Below are positions 6,704 through 7,966 of a stretch of DNA of 7,966 nt, one piece after another; the stretch's first letter is position 1, and every line of letters starts with the position of its first letter. The DNA lies in NCBI GenBank assembly GCA_017615495.1, contig JAGAAA010000040.1:1-7966 (forward strand), written 5' to 3'. The notes under the pieces were generated by a model that was given only the letters and a program-made list of their open reading frames with translations, did not search any database and had not been told where the DNA came from. Position numbers and translations under genes: made by a program. Source of the stretch: Clostridia bacterium (GTDB lineage: Bacteria > Bacillota > Clostridia > Christensenellales > CAG-1252).

Positions 6704-7732
6704 ATGAAATACTTATCTGTCGATCTTGAAGCTTGCAATATGTTTGTGAAAGGAAGCGTTTTCAGCGCCGGAATGGTGCTCGCCGACGAGAATTTCAACA
6801 TCATTTTTAAAAGGAATTATTGGATCAACCCCCTTTGCCGCTTTGCGATGAAGTTTCGCAAGCCCATTGATTTTAAGGTGAAGAAGGGTGATTTGGATGA
6901 CAAACCCACCTTTGAGGAACTCCGTGACGAACTTGCCTCCTACTTGGAGGACAAAGATACCATCGTGATGGCGCATTCCGCCAACAACGATATGTTTATG
7001 TTTAACGAAGCGTGCAAGCGCGCGCACGTAAAGCCTTTTGATTTCCGCTTCATTTGCACCCAGATGATCTATTCCGCCGTTTACGACGTGGAAAACGGCA
7101 TCGGGCTGGACAAAGTTTCCGTCCAACTCGGTCGCACGACGGAATTCACCCACCACCAAGCGGATGACGATGCGGAAATGGCCCTTTACCTCTTAAAGCA
7201 TTGCTTGGAAAAGACGGGGCTCACGTATAAGGAGATGCTCAAGCGCTTTGGCATCACGCCCGGGCGCATGCTGAACGGCTCCTTCACGCCGATGCGCTGC
7301 GCAGAACTCGGCAAATTGCGCGCCCGCCGCAAGCAAAAGGCGTTTGCCCTCCAACGCAGGTGGCAAAAGGAAGTCAAGAGGGAAGGCGTGGTCACCATGC
7401 ACGTTGACGCGCGTTTCTTTGACCTCATCAAATCGCATTCCAAAACGGTGGAACTGCGCCTTGCGGATGAGAAGAGGGAAGCCATCAAAGTTGGCGACGA
7501 GGTCTATTTTATCAAAAACAGCCATACCCCCCAAATACTCAAAACCAAGGTCACGGCGATAGACCGTTTTGACAGCTTTGAAAGCGCTTACGACGCCTTG
7601 GATCACGCCTCCATCGGCTTCAGAGACGTGGGAATAATGGAGTATATGGAGAAAATGTTCGAGCTCTATCCCGAGGAGGAAGATGAGGGCAAAGACGTGC
7701 TTGCTTTCCACCTTGAGGTGTGCGAAGAATAG
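6704..7732 (+). CDS. DEDDh 3'-5' exonuclease fused to a C-terminal ASCH domain
   Basis: The product is 342 residues and probably cytoplasmic. Residues 1-165 form an RNase T/DnaQ-like exonuclease with all five catalytic positions: D7 and E9 (SVDLEA), D96 (AHSANNDMF) and the H151/D156 pair (HQADDDAEM). After it comes a linker with a very basic helix (KLRARRKQKAF onward, about 204-227). Residues ~230-342 resemble ASCH domains, a PUA-like fold associated with RNA: KTVELRLADEKREAIKVGDEVYF around 247-269 matches the conserved ELRL.DEKR..I..GD pattern, and the end (LAFHLEV) fits the last strand. A metal-dependent exoribonuclease or small-RNA processing role is an inference; the substrate is unknown. 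GGTGA (6694-6698) five bases before ATG 6704 decides the start. It is a single-gene unit between its own promoter and a weak terminator. Confidence 0.85.
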   Translation: MKYLSVDLEACNMFVKGSVFSAGMVLADENFNIIFKRNYWINPLCRFAMKFRKPIDFKVKKGDLDDKPTFEELRDELASYLEDKDTIVMAHSANNDMFMFNEACKRAHVKPFDFRFICTQMIYSAVYDVENGIGLDKVSVQLGRTTEFTHHQADDDAEMALYLLKHCLEKTGLTYKEMLKRFGITPGRMLNGSFTPMRCAELGKLRARRKQKAFALQRRWQKEVKREGVVTMHVDARFFDLIKSHSKTVELRLADEKREAIKVGDEVYFIKNSHTPQILKTKVTAIDRFDSFESAYDALDHASIGFRDVGIMEYMEKMFELYPEEEDEGKDVLAFHLEVCEE

Positions 7733-7752
7733 ATGCAAAACTTGCGTTTTTT
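7733..7752 (+). terminator. Weak candidate terminator after the exonuclease-ASCH gene
   Basis: Directly after the TAG, ATGCAA (7733-7738) can pair with TTGCGT (7742-7747, one G-T pair) around a three-base loop, followed by a run of six T (7747-7752). The stem is short and partly A/T, so termination may be inefficient. Confidence 0.4.
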
Positions 7753-7758
7753 CGCTTG

Positions 7759-7819
7759 AAAAAAAACCTTTAAAAAATCGCGAAAAAATCTTGACATTGC
7801 AAGCGGTCTATTGTATGAT
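7759..7819 (+). promoter_or_regulatory. Strong tRNA operon promoter with A-tract UP-like region
   Basis: A perfect TTGACA (7791-7796) is 17 bases from TATGAT (7814-7819), so transcription would begin near 7826, about 12 bases before tRNA-Pro. Upstream are three A-tracts (7759-7766, 7772-7777, 7783-7788) spaced 11-12 bases centre to centre, in the place where UP elements bind the RNA polymerase alpha C-terminal domain. This is the arrangement expected for stable RNA genes. Confidence 0.85.
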
Positions 7820-7837
7820 TATTAAGTCGCAAATCTT

Positions 7838-7913
7838 CGGGGTGTAGCGCAGATGGTAGCGCACGTGGTTTGGGACCATGGGGCCGGGAGTTCAAGTCTC
7901 TTCACCCCGACCA
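7838..7913 (+). tRNA. tRNA-Pro (anticodon TGG)
   Basis: The 76 bases fold as a full cloverleaf. The acceptor stem is CGGGGTG (7838-7844) with CACCCCG (7903-7909), discriminator A at 7910, and an encoded CCA at 7911-7913. The D stem is GCGC/GCGC. The anticodon stem is CGTGG/CCATG (one G-T pair) around loop TTTGGGA, with anticodon TGG at 7871-7873. The T arm is GGGAG-TTCAAGT-CTCTT. C1-G72 with A73 is typical of bacterial tRNA-Pro. The UGG anticodon can read all or most proline codons. Confidence 0.97.
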
Positions 7914-7926
7914 AGAAGTATCTTGG
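7911..7926 (+). repeat. Inverted repeat bridging the two tRNA genes
   Basis: CCAAGA (7911-7916) and TCTTGG (7921-7926) are perfect inverted copies around AGTA. The left arm begins with the encoded CCA of tRNA-Pro and the right arm ends with the first two G of the next tRNA, so in the precursor the 11-base spacer could form a small hairpin spanning both processing sites. It competes with the acceptor stem of the second tRNA and may be chance. Confidence 0.5.
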
Positions 7927-7966
7927 GCCTTTAGCTCAGTTGGTTAGAGCGGTCGGCTCATAACCG
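7925..7966 (+). tRNA. tRNA with CAT anticodon (Ile2 or elongator Met), 5' part only
   Basis: The 5' half of a tRNA: acceptor strand GGGCCTT (7925-7931), TA, D arm GCTC-AGTTGGTTA-GAGC (7934-7950), anticodon stem GTCGG (7952-7956) and loop CTCATAA with anticodon CAT at 7959-7961. The window ends three bases into the 3' side of that stem. Firmicutes tRNA-Ile2 (whose C34 becomes lysidine) and elongator tRNA-Met both have this anticodon, and the 5' half does not settle which. It is not an initiator tRNA by its anticodon stem, which lacks the three G-C pairs next to the loop. It is probably co-transcribed with tRNA-Pro. Confidence 0.9.

Noticed and set aside
7744..7788. Possible riboswitch or small RNA between the exonuclease-ASCH gene and the tRNA promoter
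   Set aside because: The stretch is short, A/T-rich and lies upstream of the promoter; only weak A-T pairing is possible and no conserved RNA motif is seen.

Overview
The window reads as a chromosomal segment of an anaerobic Firmicutes (Clostridia-like) bacterium. The pointers are the gene order cytidylate kinase - PlsC acyltransferase - IspH fused to ribosomal protein S1, strong AGGAGG-type ribosome binding sites, and consensus sigma-70/SigA-type promoters. GC content is moderate. No insertion sequence, phage gene, CRISPR array or integrase is visible, and every gene reads without a frameshift. Species cannot be named from this sequence.

Layout. Positions 1-4893 are a tightly packed plus-strand run: the last codons of an upstream gene (possibly surE), an HI0933/BaiN-type flavoprotein, cmk, plsC (3 bases after cmk), and ispH-S1 (4-base overlap with plsC). 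A strong hairpin terminator at about 4911-4943 closes this run and, having an A/T tract on both sides, probably also ends the converging genes. Positions 4963-6575 are a two-gene minus-strand operon: a PiT-family phosphate transporter followed by a PhoU-like (DUF47) accessory protein, joined by an ATGA overlap. It is read from a TTGACA-N16-TATAAT promoter at 6586-6613. A 128-base divergent intergenic region separates it from a plus-strand gene (6704-7732) that joins a DEDDh 3'-5' exonuclease to a C-terminal ASCH domain. After a weak terminator there is a strong promoter with phased A-tracts, then tRNA-Pro(TGG) and the 5' half of a CAT-anticodon tRNA cut off by the window end.

How the genes work together. 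The first operon supplies core functions: CMP/dCMP phosphorylation, phosphatidic acid synthesis, the last step of the MEP isoprenoid pathway, and S1-type mRNA binding on the ribosome. The second is a low-affinity phosphate uptake module. The tRNA genes serve translation.

Most of this is ordinary housekeeping DNA. The parts worth a second look are: (i) an embedded promoter, a Shine-Dalgarno/ATG and a codon-usage switch inside the ispH-S1 ORF, which together suggest that S1 is also made separately; (ii) the exonuclease-ASCH fusion; (iii) a consensus promoter that would give the phosphate transporter an almost leaderless mRNA; and (iv) structure around the tRNA promoter and spacer. I found no convincing wholly new system; the exonuclease-ASCH protein is the closest candidate.
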